Source of the DNA: Paracoccaceae bacterium
GTDB taxonomy: Bacteria > Pseudomonadota > Alphaproteobacteria > Rhodobacterales > Rhodobacteraceae
Assembly (NCBI GenBank): GCA_020441385.1
Contig: JAGRMG010000130.1
Span: forward strand, 1-59,060
Direction: 5' to 3'
Length of the DNA stretch: 59,060 bases
The notes under the pieces were generated by a model. That model was not told where the DNA came from. It worked only from the letters and a program-made list of their open reading frames with translations, and searched no databases. This document shows positions 25,445-34,199 of the stretch, piece by piece. The stretch's first letter is position 1. Each line of letters starts with the position of its first letter. The position numbers and the translations under genes are program-made.

Positions 25445-26734
25445 CTAAACCTTGCCGGCGTCGAGAACATCCTCGATGGTGCGCAGCCCGGTGCGCGGCG
25501 ATTGCACCAGGACGGCCATGTTGCCGGGCTTGTGTTCGTTGCGCAGCATCTTCATGTGCGCGACCGGAAGATCGGACCACGCGAACACCTCGGACATGCA
25601 GGGATCGAGCCGGCGTTCCAGCATCAGCTTGTTGGCCGATGCCGCCTGCTTGAGGTGCGCGAAATGGCTGCCCTGCACGCGTTTCTGGTGCATCCACAGA
25701 TAGCGCACGTCGAAGGTGCAGTTGAAACCGCTGGTGCCGGCGCAGATCACCACCATGCCGCCCTTCTTGACCACCAGAACCGAGACCGGAAAGGTCGCTT
25801 CGCCGGGATGTTCGAACACCATGTCCACGCTGATGCCCTTGCCGGTGATGTCCCAGATCGCCTTGCCGAACTTGCGCGCCTCCTTGAGCCAGGCGCCATA
25901 TTCCGGCGTGTTTACCGTCGGCATCTGGCCCCAGCAGTTGAAATCCTTGCGGTTGATGACGCCCTTGGCGCCCAGACCCATGACGAATTCGCGCTTGTCC
26001 TCGTCGCTGATCACGCCGATGGCGTTGGCGCCGGCAGTGTTGATAAGCTGGATCGCATAAGATCCCAGGCCCCCGGACGCGCCCCAGACCAGCACGTTCT
26101 GGCCCGGCTTGAGGTCGTGTGGCTCATGGCCAAACAGCATCCGGTAGGCGGTGGCCAGCGTCAGGGTATAGCAGGCGCTTTCTTCCCAGGTCAGGTGCTT
26201 GGGGCGCGGCATCAGCTGCTGCGCCTGGACGCGGGTGAACTGCGCGAACGAACCGTCCGGCGTCTCGTATCCCCAGATCCGCTGGCTGGGCGAATACATC
26301 GGATCGCCGCCGTTGCATTCCTCGTCGTCGCCATCGTCCTGGTTGCAATGCACCACGACCTCGTCGCCGACCTTCCAGCGCTTGACCTTGTCGCCGACCG
26401 CCCAGACGATGCCGGCCGCATCGGACCCGGCGATGTGATAGGGCTGCTTGTGGCCGTCGAATGGGCTGACGGGCTTGCCCAGCGCCGCCCAGACGCCGTT
26501 GTAGTTGACGCCCGCCGCCATCACCAGAATCAGCACTTCCTGGCTGTCCAGTACCGGCACGTCCAGAATCTCCTGCTGCATGGCGGTATCGGGTTCGCCA
26601 TGGCGTTCCTTGCGAATCGCCCACGCGTACATCCGTTTGGGCACATAGCCCAGCGGCGGCATCTCCCCCATCTCGTAAAGCTCTTTTTCGGGCGCCTCGT
26701 ACGGCACGATGTCGCCGTCGGTGTCCAAAGCCAT
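25445..26734 (-). CDS. ccr: Crotonyl-CoA carboxylase/reductase
   Basis: 429 residues from ATG 26734, which has AAGGAGG 7 nt upstream; an upstream in-frame ATG at 26749 is possible but less well placed. It is an MDR-fold enzyme with the NADP-binding loop VLVWGASGGLGSYAIQL and the Ccr-specific segments HCNQDDGDDEECNGGDPMYS and CAGTSGFNCTFDVRYLWMHQ. It carries out reductive carboxylation of crotonyl-CoA to ethylmalonyl-CoA, the defining step of the ethylmalonyl-CoA pathway for acetyl-CoA assimilation. ecm, acting two steps later, lies about 1.7 kb away on the other strand. Confidence 0.96.
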   Translation of the reverse strand: MALDTDGDIVPYEAPEKELYEMGEMPPLGYVPKRMYAWAIRKERHGEPDTAMQQEILDVPVLDSQEVLILVMAAGVNYNGVWAALGKPVSPFDGHKQPYHIAGSDAAGIVWAVGDKVKRWKVGDEVVVHCNQDDGDDEECNGGDPMYSPSQRIWGYETPDGSFAQFTRVQAQQLMPRPKHLTWEESACYTLTLATAYRMLFGHEPHDLKPGQNVLVWGASGGLGSYAIQLINTAGANAIGVISDEDKREFVMGLGAKGVINRKDFNCWGQMPTVNTPEYGAWLKEARKFGKAIWDITGKGISVDMVFEHPGEATFPVSVLVVKKGGMVVICAGTSGFNCTFDVRYLWMHQKRVQGSHFAHLKQAASANKLMLERRLDPCMSEVFAWSDLPVAHMKMLRNEHKPGNMAVLVQSPRTGLRTIEDVLDAGKV

Positions 26735-26843
26735 GTCGGCCTCCTTCATGTTGGTCTTGCCGCGATGCAGAATCGTGAATCCTGCGCCCGGAATATGAAG
26801 TGCCGCGCAATAATGCAACAGCATTTCCCGGGAATTTGTAATT

Positions 26844-28256
26844 TTATGACCCAGCGGGCGCAGAAACCCCCTTCGCGCCCGCAGAACCTGCCAGCGCCGC
26901 CGGCGGCATCAGGTGCCGGATCGAATTTGCGTAGAACCGCAGCAGCGCCATGCCGCTCTCGCAAGGTGCGAACCGGTCCCCGACCTGCTCGATCATCCCG
27001 CGTTCGGCGAGGTTTCGCAATCCCACCTCGGCGGCATAGTCGCGGTCATGGCGGGGAACATGCACATGCGCATGCGGAACGCTGAGCGCGGCGCGGTCCA
27101 TGCCTTCGACGATCTCGGCCCGGGTCATGGCACCATGGTTCAGCAAAAGCCAGGATACCAGAGGCACCGGCAGCACCGGCACGATTTCTCCGATCCGCTG
27201 CATCAGGAACCCGGCCAGCGGCGTCGTGATGTCGCCGCTCCGGCGGGCGCGGAAGGCGCGCAGCGACACCGGATGCCCGAAGCTGACCGCGGCATAGCCG
27301 AACCGGTGAAACCGCCCGGTGATCCGCAGCCAGAACTGGTGCAGTATGCGCCTGCCAACCAGACCGATGCGCGCGTTGAAGCGCCGCTCGCGCCCCTGAT
27401 CGGCCGCGATCAGGATGCTGTCTTCAAGCACCCGGTCGTAGTTCAGCGCAACCGGAACGAACACGATGTCGCGCTCGGCCGGATCCGCCGCATCGGTCAG
27501 ATATTTCAGCAGCCCCATTCGCGGCGGCATGAGCTCTCCCGACAGGCTCAGCCCGCCTTCGGGGAAGATGGCCTGCGTGACGCCGGCCCCGGTGGCCAGA
27601 CGGATGTAGCAGGCCAGAACCCGGCGGTAGAGTTCGTTGCGCGACTTGCGGCGGATGAAATAGGCCCCCATCGCGCGGATCAGACGCGACAGGGGCCAGA
27701 CCTGCGCCCATTCTCCCACCGCATAGCTCAGCGCCGCCCGTTGCGCGGCCAGATAGGTCACGAGGACGTAATCCATGTTGCTGCGGTGGTTCATGACGAA
27801 AACCACCGTCGCATGCGGGTCGATGGATTTGATCCCGTCCTCGTCGAGATTGCCCAGCCGCACACGGTAAAGCGAATTGCCGAGAAACCGGGCGATGCGG
27901 ATGGCAAAGCCGTAATAGGCGAGCGTCGAGAACGACGGCACGATCTCGCGCGCATAGCGTTTGGCCTGTTCGAATGCCACGTTCTCGGGAATGCCCTCGG
28001 CGCTGGCGTGATCGACGATGGCCTGGCTTACGGCGGGGTTGTAGACCAGCCGCTGAATCATGTCGTGGCGCCGCGCCAGCTTGAACGGCTGGATCGGGCG
28101 TTCGAGCCGCCGGTTCAGACGGTCGACGGCGCGTTCCAGCCGTCGGCGGACGAACCAGCGCACCGACGGGAACAGGAAATGCGACGCGAACGTGACCGCC
28201 GCGAACAGCAGGATCAGCACGAATAGCCACAGCGGCAGTTCCACGGTCGAGGTCAT
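26844..28256 (-). CDS. PlsB-like glycerol-3-phosphate/1-acylglycerol-phosphate acyltransferase
   Basis: 470 residues from ATG 28256, one N-terminal membrane helix (about 6-27). The acyltransferase blocks are in order: block I NHRSNMDYV (HxxxxD), block II GAYFIRRKSRNELY, block III FPEGGLSLSGEL, block IV FVPVALNYDRVLE. The blocks resemble PlsB more than PlsC, but the protein is shorter than E. coli PlsB (about 800 residues). It should acylate a glycerolipid precursor at the inner membrane. It lies between ccr and ecm, on the ccr strand, 109 bp upstream of ccr; a link to acyl-CoA metabolism is inference. Confidence 0.85.
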   Translation of the reverse strand: MTSTVELPLWLFVLILLFAAVTFASHFLFPSVRWFVRRRLERAVDRLNRRLERPIQPFKLARRHDMIQRLVYNPAVSQAIVDHASAEGIPENVAFEQAKRYAREIVPSFSTLAYYGFAIRIARFLGNSLYRVRLGNLDEDGIKSIDPHATVVFVMNHRSNMDYVLVTYLAAQRAALSYAVGEWAQVWPLSRLIRAMGAYFIRRKSRNELYRRVLACYIRLATGAGVTQAIFPEGGLSLSGELMPPRMGLLKYLTDAADPAERDIVFVPVALNYDRVLEDSILIAADQGRERRFNARIGLVGRRILHQFWLRITGRFHRFGYAAVSFGHPVSLRAFRARRSGDITTPLAGFLMQRIGEIVPVLPVPLVSWLLLNHGAMTRAEIVEGMDRAALSVPHAHVHVPRHDRDYAAEVGLRNLAERGMIEQVGDRFAPCESGMALLRFYANSIRHLMPPAALAGSAGAKGVSAPAGS

Positions 28257-28326
28257 TGGCCCAGACTGCCACCAAGCGGGCGGCACCACAACGAAATCGA
28301 ATCCGGCGATGCCGCAATGCAGCGAA

Positions 28327-28374
28327 TTGACACGACCCTAATATTTCATCTAATACCTCCCAAACGAAATATTA
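28327..28374 (+). promoter_or_regulatory. ecm promoter with perfect inverted repeat
   Basis: A consensus -35 TTGACA (28327-28332) is followed at an 18-bp spacer by TAATAC (28351-28356). Overlapping this core is a perfect 9-bp inverted repeat, TAATATTTC (28339-28347) and GAAATATTA (28366-28374), separated by 18 bp. The placement suggests a regulator binding over the promoter. ecm starts at 28400. Confidence 0.5.
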
Positions 28375-28399
28375 TTGCCGCCCTGTTGAGAGGACGAAA

Positions 28400-30367
28400 A
28401 TGACGCAGACGCAGAAAGACCGCCCCTGGCTGATCCGCACCTATGCCGGCCATTCCACCGCCGCCGCGTCGAACGCGCTTTATCGCGGCAACCTGGAAAA
28501 GGGGCAGACCGGGCTTTCCGTGGCCTTCGATCTGCCGACGCAGACGGGCTATGACAGCGATCATGTGCTGGCGCGCGGCGAGGTCGGCAAGGTCGGTGTG
28601 CCGGTCTGCCACCTGGGCGACATGCGCGCGCTGTTCGACGGCATTCCGCTGGAACAGATGAACACCTCGATGACGATCAACGCCACCGCGCCGTGGCTGC
28701 TGGCGCTTTACATCGCGGTGGCCGAGGAACAGGGCGCCGATGTCGCGCGCCTGACCGGCACCGTGCAGAACGACCTGATCAAGGAATACCTGTCGCGCGG
28801 CACCTATGTCTGCCCGCCCAAACCGTCGCTGAAGATGATCGCCGACGTGGCCGAGTACTGCTATGCCAACGTGCCGAAATGGAACCCGATGAACGTGTGT
28901 TCCTACCACCTGCAAGAGGCCGGCGCGACGCCCGAGCAGGAACTGGCCTTCGCGCTAGCCACCGCGATCGCGGTGCTGGACGAATTGCGCCCGCGCGTTC
29001 CCGAAGGCGATTTCCCGGCGCTGGTGGGGCGGATTTCGTTCTTCGTCAATGCCGGCATCCGGTTCGTGACCGAGATGTGCAAGATGCGCGCCTTTGTCGA
29101 TCTGTGGGACGAGATCTGCGAAACCCGCTATGGCGTGACCGACCCGAAATTCCGCCGCTTCCGCTATGGCGTGCAGGTCAATTCGCTGGGCCTGACCGAA
29201 CAGCAGCCGGAAAACAACGTCTATCGCATCCTGATCGAGATGCTGGCGGTCACATTGTCCAAAAAGGCGCGTGCGCGGGCGGTGCAGCTTCCGGCCTGGA
29301 ACGAGGCGCTGGGCCTGCCGCGCCCGTGGGATCAACAATGGTCGATGCGCATGCAGCAGATCCTGGCCTTCGAGACCGACCTGCTGGAATATGACGACCT
29401 GTTCGATGAAAATCCCGCCGTGGATGCGAAGGTGGCGGCGCTCAAGCAGGGCGCGCGCGCCGAACTGGCCAATCTCGACAGCATGGGCGGGGCGATCTCG
29501 GCCATCGAATACATGAAGGGGCGGCTCGTGGACTCCAACGCCGACCGCCTCAACCGGATCGAGGCGGGCGAAACCGTCGTGGTCGGGGTCAACCGGTTCA
29601 CGACTTCCGAACCCTCCCCCCTGACCAGCGCCGAGGGCGGTATCCTGGTGGTCGATGCCGAGGTCGAACAGGACCAGATCGGCCGGCTGAACGCCTGGCG
29701 CGACAGCCGCGACGCGGGCGCGGTCGAACGCGCGCTGGCGGCCCTGCGCGAGGCCGCCCGCAGCGGCGCCAACGTGATGGGGCCGTCCATCGACGCGGCC
29801 CGCGCCGGCGTCACCACCGGCGAGTGGGCCGAGGAAATGCGCCGCGCCCACGGCACCTATCGCGGCCCCACCGGCGTTTCGGCATCGGTTTCGAACCGGA
29901 CCGAGGGGCTGGAGGAGTTGCGCGCCGCCGTGGATGCGGTCAGCGACCGGCTGGGCCGGCGGCTGAAATTCCTGATCGGCAAGCCGGGGCTGGACGGTCA
30001 TTCCAACGGCGCAGAACAGATCGCCTTTCGCGCCCGCGACTGCGGCATGGACATTTCCTATGACGGCATCCGCCTGACGCCGGAGGAAATCGCGCAAACC
30101 GCCGCCAGGGACGGCGCGCATGTGATCGGCCTGTCGATCCTGTCGGGCAGCCATCTGCCACTGGTGCGCGACGTGATCGAACGGCTGGAGGCCGCCGGGC
30201 TGAGGCATGTGCCGGTCGTGGTGGGCGGCATCATCCCGGACGAGGATGCGCGCGCCCTGACGGCGATGGGGGTCGCCAAGGTCTATACCCCCAAGGATTT
30301 CGAATTGAACACGATCATGCGCGATATCGTGGTGCTGGCCGATCCCGAGGCAATTGCGGCGGAATAA
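28400..30367 (+). CDS. ecm: Ethylmalonyl-CoA mutase (B12-dependent)
   Basis: 655 residues in one chain. The N-terminal substrate domain starts RPWLIRTYAGHSTAAASNAL, and shows LPTQTGYDSDH, NTSMTINATAPWLLALY and VCSYHLQEAGA typical of methylmalonyl-CoA mutase relatives. The C-terminal cobalamin domain begins near 520 with GKPGLDGHSNGAEQIA (DxHxxG, the histidine ligating cobalt). Length is shorter than methylmalonyl-CoA mutase (about 710), as in Ecm. Nearness to ccr makes Ecm more likely than Mcm: it turns (2R)-ethylmalonyl-CoA into methylsuccinyl-CoA. GAGAGGA precedes the ATG. Confidence 0.92.
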   Translation: MTQTQKDRPWLIRTYAGHSTAAASNALYRGNLEKGQTGLSVAFDLPTQTGYDSDHVLARGEVGKVGVPVCHLGDMRALFDGIPLEQMNTSMTINATAPWLLALYIAVAEEQGADVARLTGTVQNDLIKEYLSRGTYVCPPKPSLKMIADVAEYCYANVPKWNPMNVCSYHLQEAGATPEQELAFALATAIAVLDELRPRVPEGDFPALVGRISFFVNAGIRFVTEMCKMRAFVDLWDEICETRYGVTDPKFRRFRYGVQVNSLGLTEQQPENNVYRILIEMLAVTLSKKARARAVQLPAWNEALGLPRPWDQQWSMRMQQILAFETDLLEYDDLFDENPAVDAKVAALKQGARAELANLDSMGGAISAIEYMKGRLVDSNADRLNRIEAGETVVVGVNRFTTSEPSPLTSAEGGILVVDAEVEQDQIGRLNAWRDSRDAGAVERALAALREAARSGANVMGPSIDAARAGVTTGEWAEEMRRAHGTYRGPTGVSASVSNRTEGLEELRAAVDAVSDRLGRRLKFLIGKPGLDGHSNGAEQIAFRARDCGMDISYDGIRLTPEEIAQTAARDGAHVIGLSILSGSHLPLVRDVIERLEAAGLRHVPVVVGGIIPDEDARALTAMGVAKVYTPKDFELNTIMRDIVVLADPEAIAAE

Positions 30368-30396
30368 AAAGTTAGTGTAGCAGTCATTTTTTCACT

Positions 30397-30444
30397 GTCC
30401 GGTTTCGATGTTTCCGCTACAAGGGGAAATGGCGGATACCGGAC
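30397..30444 (+). promoter_or_regulatory. Inverted repeat in H-NS gene leader
   Basis: GTCCGGT (30397-30403) is matched by ACCGGAC (30438-30444), with inner complementary blocks (TTTCC and GGAAA; CCGC and GCGG). It may form an RNA stem in the leader or, with the preceding ATTTTTTC, end ecm transcription. No regulator assigned. Confidence 0.3.
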
Positions 30445-30473
30445 ATTCCGCAGATTGGTAACGGGAAACGAAA

Positions 30474-30797
30474 ATGACCATTGATCTGAACTCCATGTCC
30501 CGCAAGGAATTGAAGAAGCTGCAAAGGGATGTGGAGAAATCCCTGAAGGCAGCCGAACAGCGTGAGCGGGCGCAAGCCATCAAGGCCGCGGAAAAGGCGG
30601 TCGCGGAATACGGTTTCACCCTGGACGATGTCACGGCCGGCCCGAAATCGAAAGGCTCTGCAAGAGGTTCCAAGGCGACACCGAAATACCGCAACCCGAT
30701 GAATCCCGAGCAGACCTGGACCGGCCGCGGGCGCAAGCCCGGCTGGATTCACGAAGCCCTGGAACGTGGTGACGATATCACCGATCTGGAAATCTGA
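30474..30797 (+). CDS. H-NS family histone-like protein (HvrA type)
   Basis: 107 residues. The N-terminal half is a charged coiled coil for oligomerisation ([20 protein letters not shown]), and the C-terminal DNA-binding motif is [13 protein letters not shown]. It matches the alphaproteobacterial H-NS/HvrA/Spb proteins, which bind curved AT-rich DNA and silence or tune genes such as those for photosynthesis and transferred DNA. GGGAAACG precedes the ATG. It lies 17 bp before deoD, but I see no functional link. Confidence 0.92.
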   Translation: MTIDLNSMSRKELKKLQRDVEKSLKAAEQRERAQAIKAAEKAVAEYGFTLDDVTAGPKSKGSARGSKATPKYRNPMNPEQTWTGRGRKPGWIHEALERGDDITDLEI

Positions 30798-30814
30798 ATC
30801 GGTCTCGATTTGCG

Positions 30815-31519
30815 ATGACAATTCACATCGGCGCCGCGCCCGGCGATATTGCCGAAACCGTCCTGTTGCCCGGAGATCCCTATCGCGCGAAATGGGCCGC
30901 AGAAACGTTTCTGAGCGATCCGCGCCAGGTCAATGACGTGCGCGGCATGCTGGGCTTTACCGGAACCTGGAAAGGCAACCGGGTCAGCATCCAGGGCAGC
31001 GGCATGGGCATGCCGTCGCTTTCGATCTATGTCAACGAACTGATCCGGGACTATGGCGCGAAAACCCTCCTGCGCATCGGGTCCTGCGGCGGCATGCAGG
31101 AGCATGTGGGTCTGCGCGACGTGATCCTGGCGATGACCGCGTCCTCGGTCAGCACGCCGTCGGCCACCATCCTGCGCGAGTTGAACTTCGCACCCTGCGC
31201 CGACTGGACATTGCTGGCCGCCGCCGCGCGCGCGGCAGAGGGCAGGGGGGTGGCCGCCCATGTCGGGGGCATCTATTCCTCGGACGTGTTCTATGACGAA
31301 CGCCCCGACCTGAACGAACAGATGGTGCGCCACGGCATCCTCGGCGTCGAGATGGAGGCGGCGGAGCTTTACACGCTGGCCGCCCGCCACGGCTGCCGGG
31401 CGCTGGCGGTGCTGACGGTGTCCGACCACCTTCTGGACGGCACCGCGCTGCCCTCGGCAGAGCGCGAGCGCAGCTTTGGGGACATGGTGGAAATCGCGCT
31501 GGAGGCGGCCTTTGCCTGA
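30815..31519 (+). CDS. deoD: Purine-nucleoside phosphorylase, DeoD type
   Basis: 234 residues, the usual length of the hexameric PNPs. Motifs: [18 protein letters not shown] (phosphate loop), [36 protein letters not shown] (ribose contact) and TVSDHLLDG (catalytic Asp). It cleaves purine nucleosides to base and ribose-1-phosphate. It would act on what the BMP importer at 13.5-18.4 kb brings in. No good Shine-Dalgarno is visible before the ATG. It converges on the DUF1989 gene with 6 bp between stops. Confidence 0.93.
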   Translation: MTIHIGAAPGDIAETVLLPGDPYRAKWAAETFLSDPRQVNDVRGMLGFTGTWKGNRVSIQGSGMGMPSLSIYVNELIRDYGAKTLLRIGSCGGMQEHVGLRDVILAMTASSVSTPSATILRELNFAPCADWTLLAAAARAAEGRGVAAHVGGIYSSDVFYDERPDLNEQMVRHGILGVEMEAAELYTLAARHGCRALAVLTVSDHLLDGTALPSAERERSFGDMVEIALEAAFA

Positions 31520-31525
31520 TGCGTC

Positions 31526-32389
31526 TCAGCGGCCGTGGCTGCGGTCGTAGCCGTTGAGCGGCGGCGCCGTCCAACCCGCCAGCGCGCCCGGTGCTGGCGC
31601 GAAGATTTCCACCAGCAGCGGGAAACAGGTGGCGTCATCGCTGGAATGTCGGGCCGAGCAGTCCCCGCCCGGGCAGGCGCTCAACGCGCCCAGAAGGCCG
31701 ATTTCGGCGAACAGCTCCAGGTAATCGCCCGGCCGGACCGGGCTGGCCTTCATGAAATAGCGGCCCTCATCTCGGGTGAAGCCGGTACACATGAAGACGT
31801 TGAGGACATCGTGCACATGACGTTCGGCCCGGGCCGGTGCGACGCCGAGATGGTCGGCCAGCGCCCGGGTCAGGTTGGAATGGCAGCAATGGTGGTAGTG
31901 GCCGCCCGACAGCAGGTTGCCGGTATAGGGATCGCAGCGCGTGCCGATCACGTCATGCACGGCGCCGCCGAATTCGTCGATGCCGTACCAGTCCAGCGTG
32001 TCCGTCGTGATCGTGGCCATGGGGCGCAATGCGGGAAAGCTGCTCCACAGCCGGTCGCCGGTGCCGACATGGCTGCCGTGCAGGGCGCGGGTCTTGCCGG
32101 AATAGAAGCGTTCGTCGAGATCGGCGGCGTTCCACAGGTTGAGATCGCCGACCTGCGGACCCCGGGGCGCCGAGATGCGAAGGAAATGCCCGGCCGGCAC
32201 CTCGAAACAGCGCGCCTCGCGGGGCGGGATCAGGATTTCGCCGGTCTTTCCGGCCTCGGCCCGCGCCGCGCGATACAGCCCGAGATCGGGGCGCGGCAGG
32301 GTGTCGGTGGGATAGCATATCACCGGCGCGACGGCGCGTCGGGCGTCGGCATCCGGCGGCGGGCGGTGGAATCGCGATGCGGGTTTCAT
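31526..32389 (-). CDS. DUF1989 (urea carboxylase-associated family) protein
   Basis: 287 residues from ATG 32389. The frame is open far upstream (to 33205) but that part is the antisense of the decarboxylase gene. The DUF1989 family is recognisable from EARCFEVPAGHFLRISAP, GPQVGDLNLWNA, CDPYTGNLLSGGHYHHCCHSN and the VFMCTGFTRDEGRYF region, with histidines and cysteines that probably hold a metal. Members are encoded near urea carboxylase or ethanolamine/guanidine genes. None lies here, so the role is unknown; the neighbouring diamino-acid decarboxylase suggests nitrogen metabolism. Confidence 0.8.
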   Translation of the reverse strand: MKPASRFHRPPPDADARRAVAPVICYPTDTLPRPDLGLYRAARAEAGKTGEILIPPREARCFEVPAGHFLRISAPRGPQVGDLNLWNAADLDERFYSGKTRALHGSHVGTGDRLWSSFPALRPMATITTDTLDWYGIDEFGGAVHDVIGTRCDPYTGNLLSGGHYHHCCHSNLTRALADHLGVAPARAERHVHDVLNVFMCTGFTRDEGRYFMKASPVRPGDYLELFAEIGLLGALSACPGGDCSARHSSDDATCFPLLVEIFAPAPGALAGWTAPPLNGYDRSHGR

Positions 32390-32468
32390 GGCCGCAGCCT
32401 GACGCCAAAAGCGGCGCGGGGAAAGCCCCCGCGCCGCCGGTGCGCCCCGGTTCGGGCGGATCGCAAGC

Positions 32469-32491
32469 GAGTATTTTCGACCAGAAAGAAG
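32469..32491 (-). repeat. 23-nt 3'-end element, copy 2 of 3
   Basis: On the minus strand: CTTCTTTCTGGT, CGA, AAATACTC. It starts 32 bp after the decarboxylase stop, on the decarboxylase strand, matching the 3' position of the copies at 9070 and 39357. Confidence 0.75.
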
Positions 32492-32523
32492 CCGGGGCGG
32501 CGGCAATGCCCGGGCGGGGCTGG

Positions 32524-33738
32524 TCAGATCACCACGACATCCAGCGGCGGGAAGCCGTTGAAGCCGATGCTGGCATAGGTCGAGGTGTAGGCGCCGCAGT
32601 TGCGGATCAGGATCCGGTCGCCCGAGCGCAGACCCAGCGGCAGGGCGACGGGGCGCTTTTCGTAGAGCACGTCGGCGCTGTCGCAGGACGGCCCGGCCAG
32701 GATGCAGGGGCCCGTATCCTCGTGGTCGCGGTCGGTGACGAACTGGTAGCGGATCGCCTCGTCCATGGTTTCGGCCAGGCCCGAGAACTTGCCGATGTCG
32801 AGATAGACCCAGCGGAACATGTCGGTATCGGACTTGCGGCTGACCAGCAGCACCTCGGCGGCGATCATGCCGGCCTCGGCCACCAGGCCGCGGCCGGGTT
32901 CGGCCATCACCTCGACCGTGTCGCCGAAGCGTTCGCGCACGAGTTCCATGACCCTTGCGGCATAGGGTGCCGGCGCCTCGATCTCTTCGCCGTAGAACGC
33001 CGGGAAGCCGCCGCCGATGTTCAGCAGGCTCATCTCGTGGCCGGCGGCGCGGGCCTCGGCCCAGATGGCGGCGACCTGATCGAGCGTCGCGGTCCACATC
33101 TCGGCGCGGCGCGTCTGGCTGCCCACATGGAAGGAGAAGCCGACCGGGTCGAGCCCCAGCGACCTGGCCATGTCCAGCAGACCGATCGCCTTGTCGCGGG
33201 AACACCCGAACTTGCGCGACAGCGGCCAGTCGGCCTGGCTGGCATCGACGATCAGGCGGATATAGACGCGCGAGGCGGGCGCATGTTCGGCGATCTTTTC
33301 GAGCTCTTCCTCGGCGTCGGCGGCAAACAGGCTCAGCCCGGCGTGATGGGCGAAGGCGATGTCGGATGCGCGTTTGACGGTGTTGCCGAACGAGATGCGA
33401 TCGGGCGCGGCGCCGAGGCCGAGGCAGAGTTCGATCTCGGCGCGCGAGGCGGCGTCGAAGCCCGAGCCGAGGTTGACCAGGGTTTCGATGAATTCACGCT
33501 GCGGGTTGGCCTTGACCGCATAGTGGATGCGGGCGCCGCTGAGGCCGGCGCTCAGCGCGCGGTACTGGTGCGCGAGCGCCTCGGTGTCCAGCACCAGCGT
33601 CGGGCGGTCGAAGCGCGTGGAGCGCAGGAACGCCTCGATGCGGGCGTTGTCGGTACGGGCGATGCCGGTGTGGAAGTTGCCGGTGTGGATGACGGGCGCG
33701 ACTTCGCGCGCCGAAAAATCGGTCACGTAGGCGTTCAT
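32524..33738 (-). CDS. PLP-dependent ornithine/diamino-acid decarboxylase (fold III)
   Basis: 404 residues from ATG 33738 with GGAGAG upstream; the frame extends to 33870 but that part is leader. Alanine-racemase fold: PLP lysine K76 in HYAVKANPQ, FGNTVKRASDI, SFHVGSQT, LNIGGGFP (phosphate loop), AEPGRGLVAEAG, and the catalytic CDSADVLYE. The CDSxD and EPGR motifs are those of eukaryotic-type ornithine decarboxylases; lysine/ornithine dual activity occurs in the group. It makes putrescine (or cadaverine) in the cytoplasm. The long leader with a hairpin and short ORF suggests post-transcriptional control. Confidence 0.9.
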   Translation of the reverse strand: MNAYVTDFSAREVAPVIHTGNFHTGIARTDNARIEAFLRSTRFDRPTLVLDTEALAHQYRALSAGLSGARIHYAVKANPQREFIETLVNLGSGFDAASRAEIELCLGLGAAPDRISFGNTVKRASDIAFAHHAGLSLFAADAEEELEKIAEHAPASRVYIRLIVDASQADWPLSRKFGCSRDKAIGLLDMARSLGLDPVGFSFHVGSQTRRAEMWTATLDQVAAIWAEARAAGHEMSLLNIGGGFPAFYGEEIEAPAPYAARVMELVRERFGDTVEVMAEPGRGLVAEAGMIAAEVLLVSRKSDTDMFRWVYLDIGKFSGLAETMDEAIRYQFVTDRDHEDTGPCILAGPSCDSADVLYEKRPVALPLGLRSGDRILIRNCGAYTSTYASIGFNGFPPLDVVVI

Positions 33739-33863
33739 AACACTCTCCAAAAGACCCGGCCATACATGACCGCTCAGTTCCATCAGAGACGTTACCGTCG
33801 CTACGTAACCAGGGTGGAACCCCAGTGGACAGAGGCGCGTGCGTTGGCGTCTTGAGCGCGCAT
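33739..33863 (-). promoter_or_regulatory. Structured leader with 20-residue uORF before the decarboxylase
   Basis: Reading toward the decarboxylase: a 20-codon uORF (ATG at 33863, TAG at 33801-33803), whose stop lies in a stem GTTAC(33809-33805)/GTAAC(33795-33791), then 52 bp to the decarboxylase ATG. Rfam describes a speF leader motif upstream of alphaproteobacterial ornithine decarboxylases; I cannot check the match. Polyamine- or translation-dependent control is a reasonable inference. Confidence 0.35.
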
Positions 33864-33961
33864 ATGGCACTGCCCGCCGAGTCGATCAAGTGCGAATTCC
33901 GCGAAAAGTTCATGCCGCGAAATCGTGCTTCCCTTGCAACAGGTTTGTCGTTGTGCGGGGC

Positions 33962-34153
33962 TCATTCCTTCGGACGCAGGCAGACACGGGGGGCCTGCGT
34001 GCCCGGCTTTTGGGCGCCGCAGAAGGCGCAGCGCCAGATCCCGCGGCGCCGGTCCTGGCGCCAGCGGCAATCGCGGGTCAGCGTGGTCGATCTGTGACGC
34101 CAGTAGAGATAGGCGAAGACGCCAAGGGCCAGGACGATCAGCAGCACGGGCAT
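33962..34153 (-). CDS. Small membrane protein with zinc-ribbon-like tail
   Basis: 63 residues: one membrane helix (about 3-18, LLIVLALGVFAYLYW) and a cytoplasmic basic tail with CRW...WRCAFCGAQKPGTQAPRVC, i.e. four cysteines in a C-x13-CxxC-x12-C pattern that could bind zinc. I recall similar short proteins in Rhodobacteraceae but no function. It is 46 bp upstream of the MORN gene's 3' end and reads in the same direction. Confidence 0.6.
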   Translation of the reverse strand: MPVLLIVLALGVFAYLYWRHRSTTLTRDCRWRQDRRRGIWRCAFCGAQKPGTQAPRVCLRPKE

Positions 34154-34199
34154 GAGGATGTTCCCGAATCGCGCGCGGAGGGACGCTCAGGCCTGGCGA

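Noticed and set aside
26735-26843. TTGCA-N3-TTGCG direct repeat before ccr as a PccR/RamB-type site
   Set aside because: Only loosely similar to the TTTGCAA-type motif; too weak to annotate, mentioned only in the ecm finding.
32390-33205. N-terminal extension of the DUF1989 frame
   Set aside because: It runs over the decarboxylase gene on the same strand in a different frame, is arginine-rich, and a good ATG lies at 32389.
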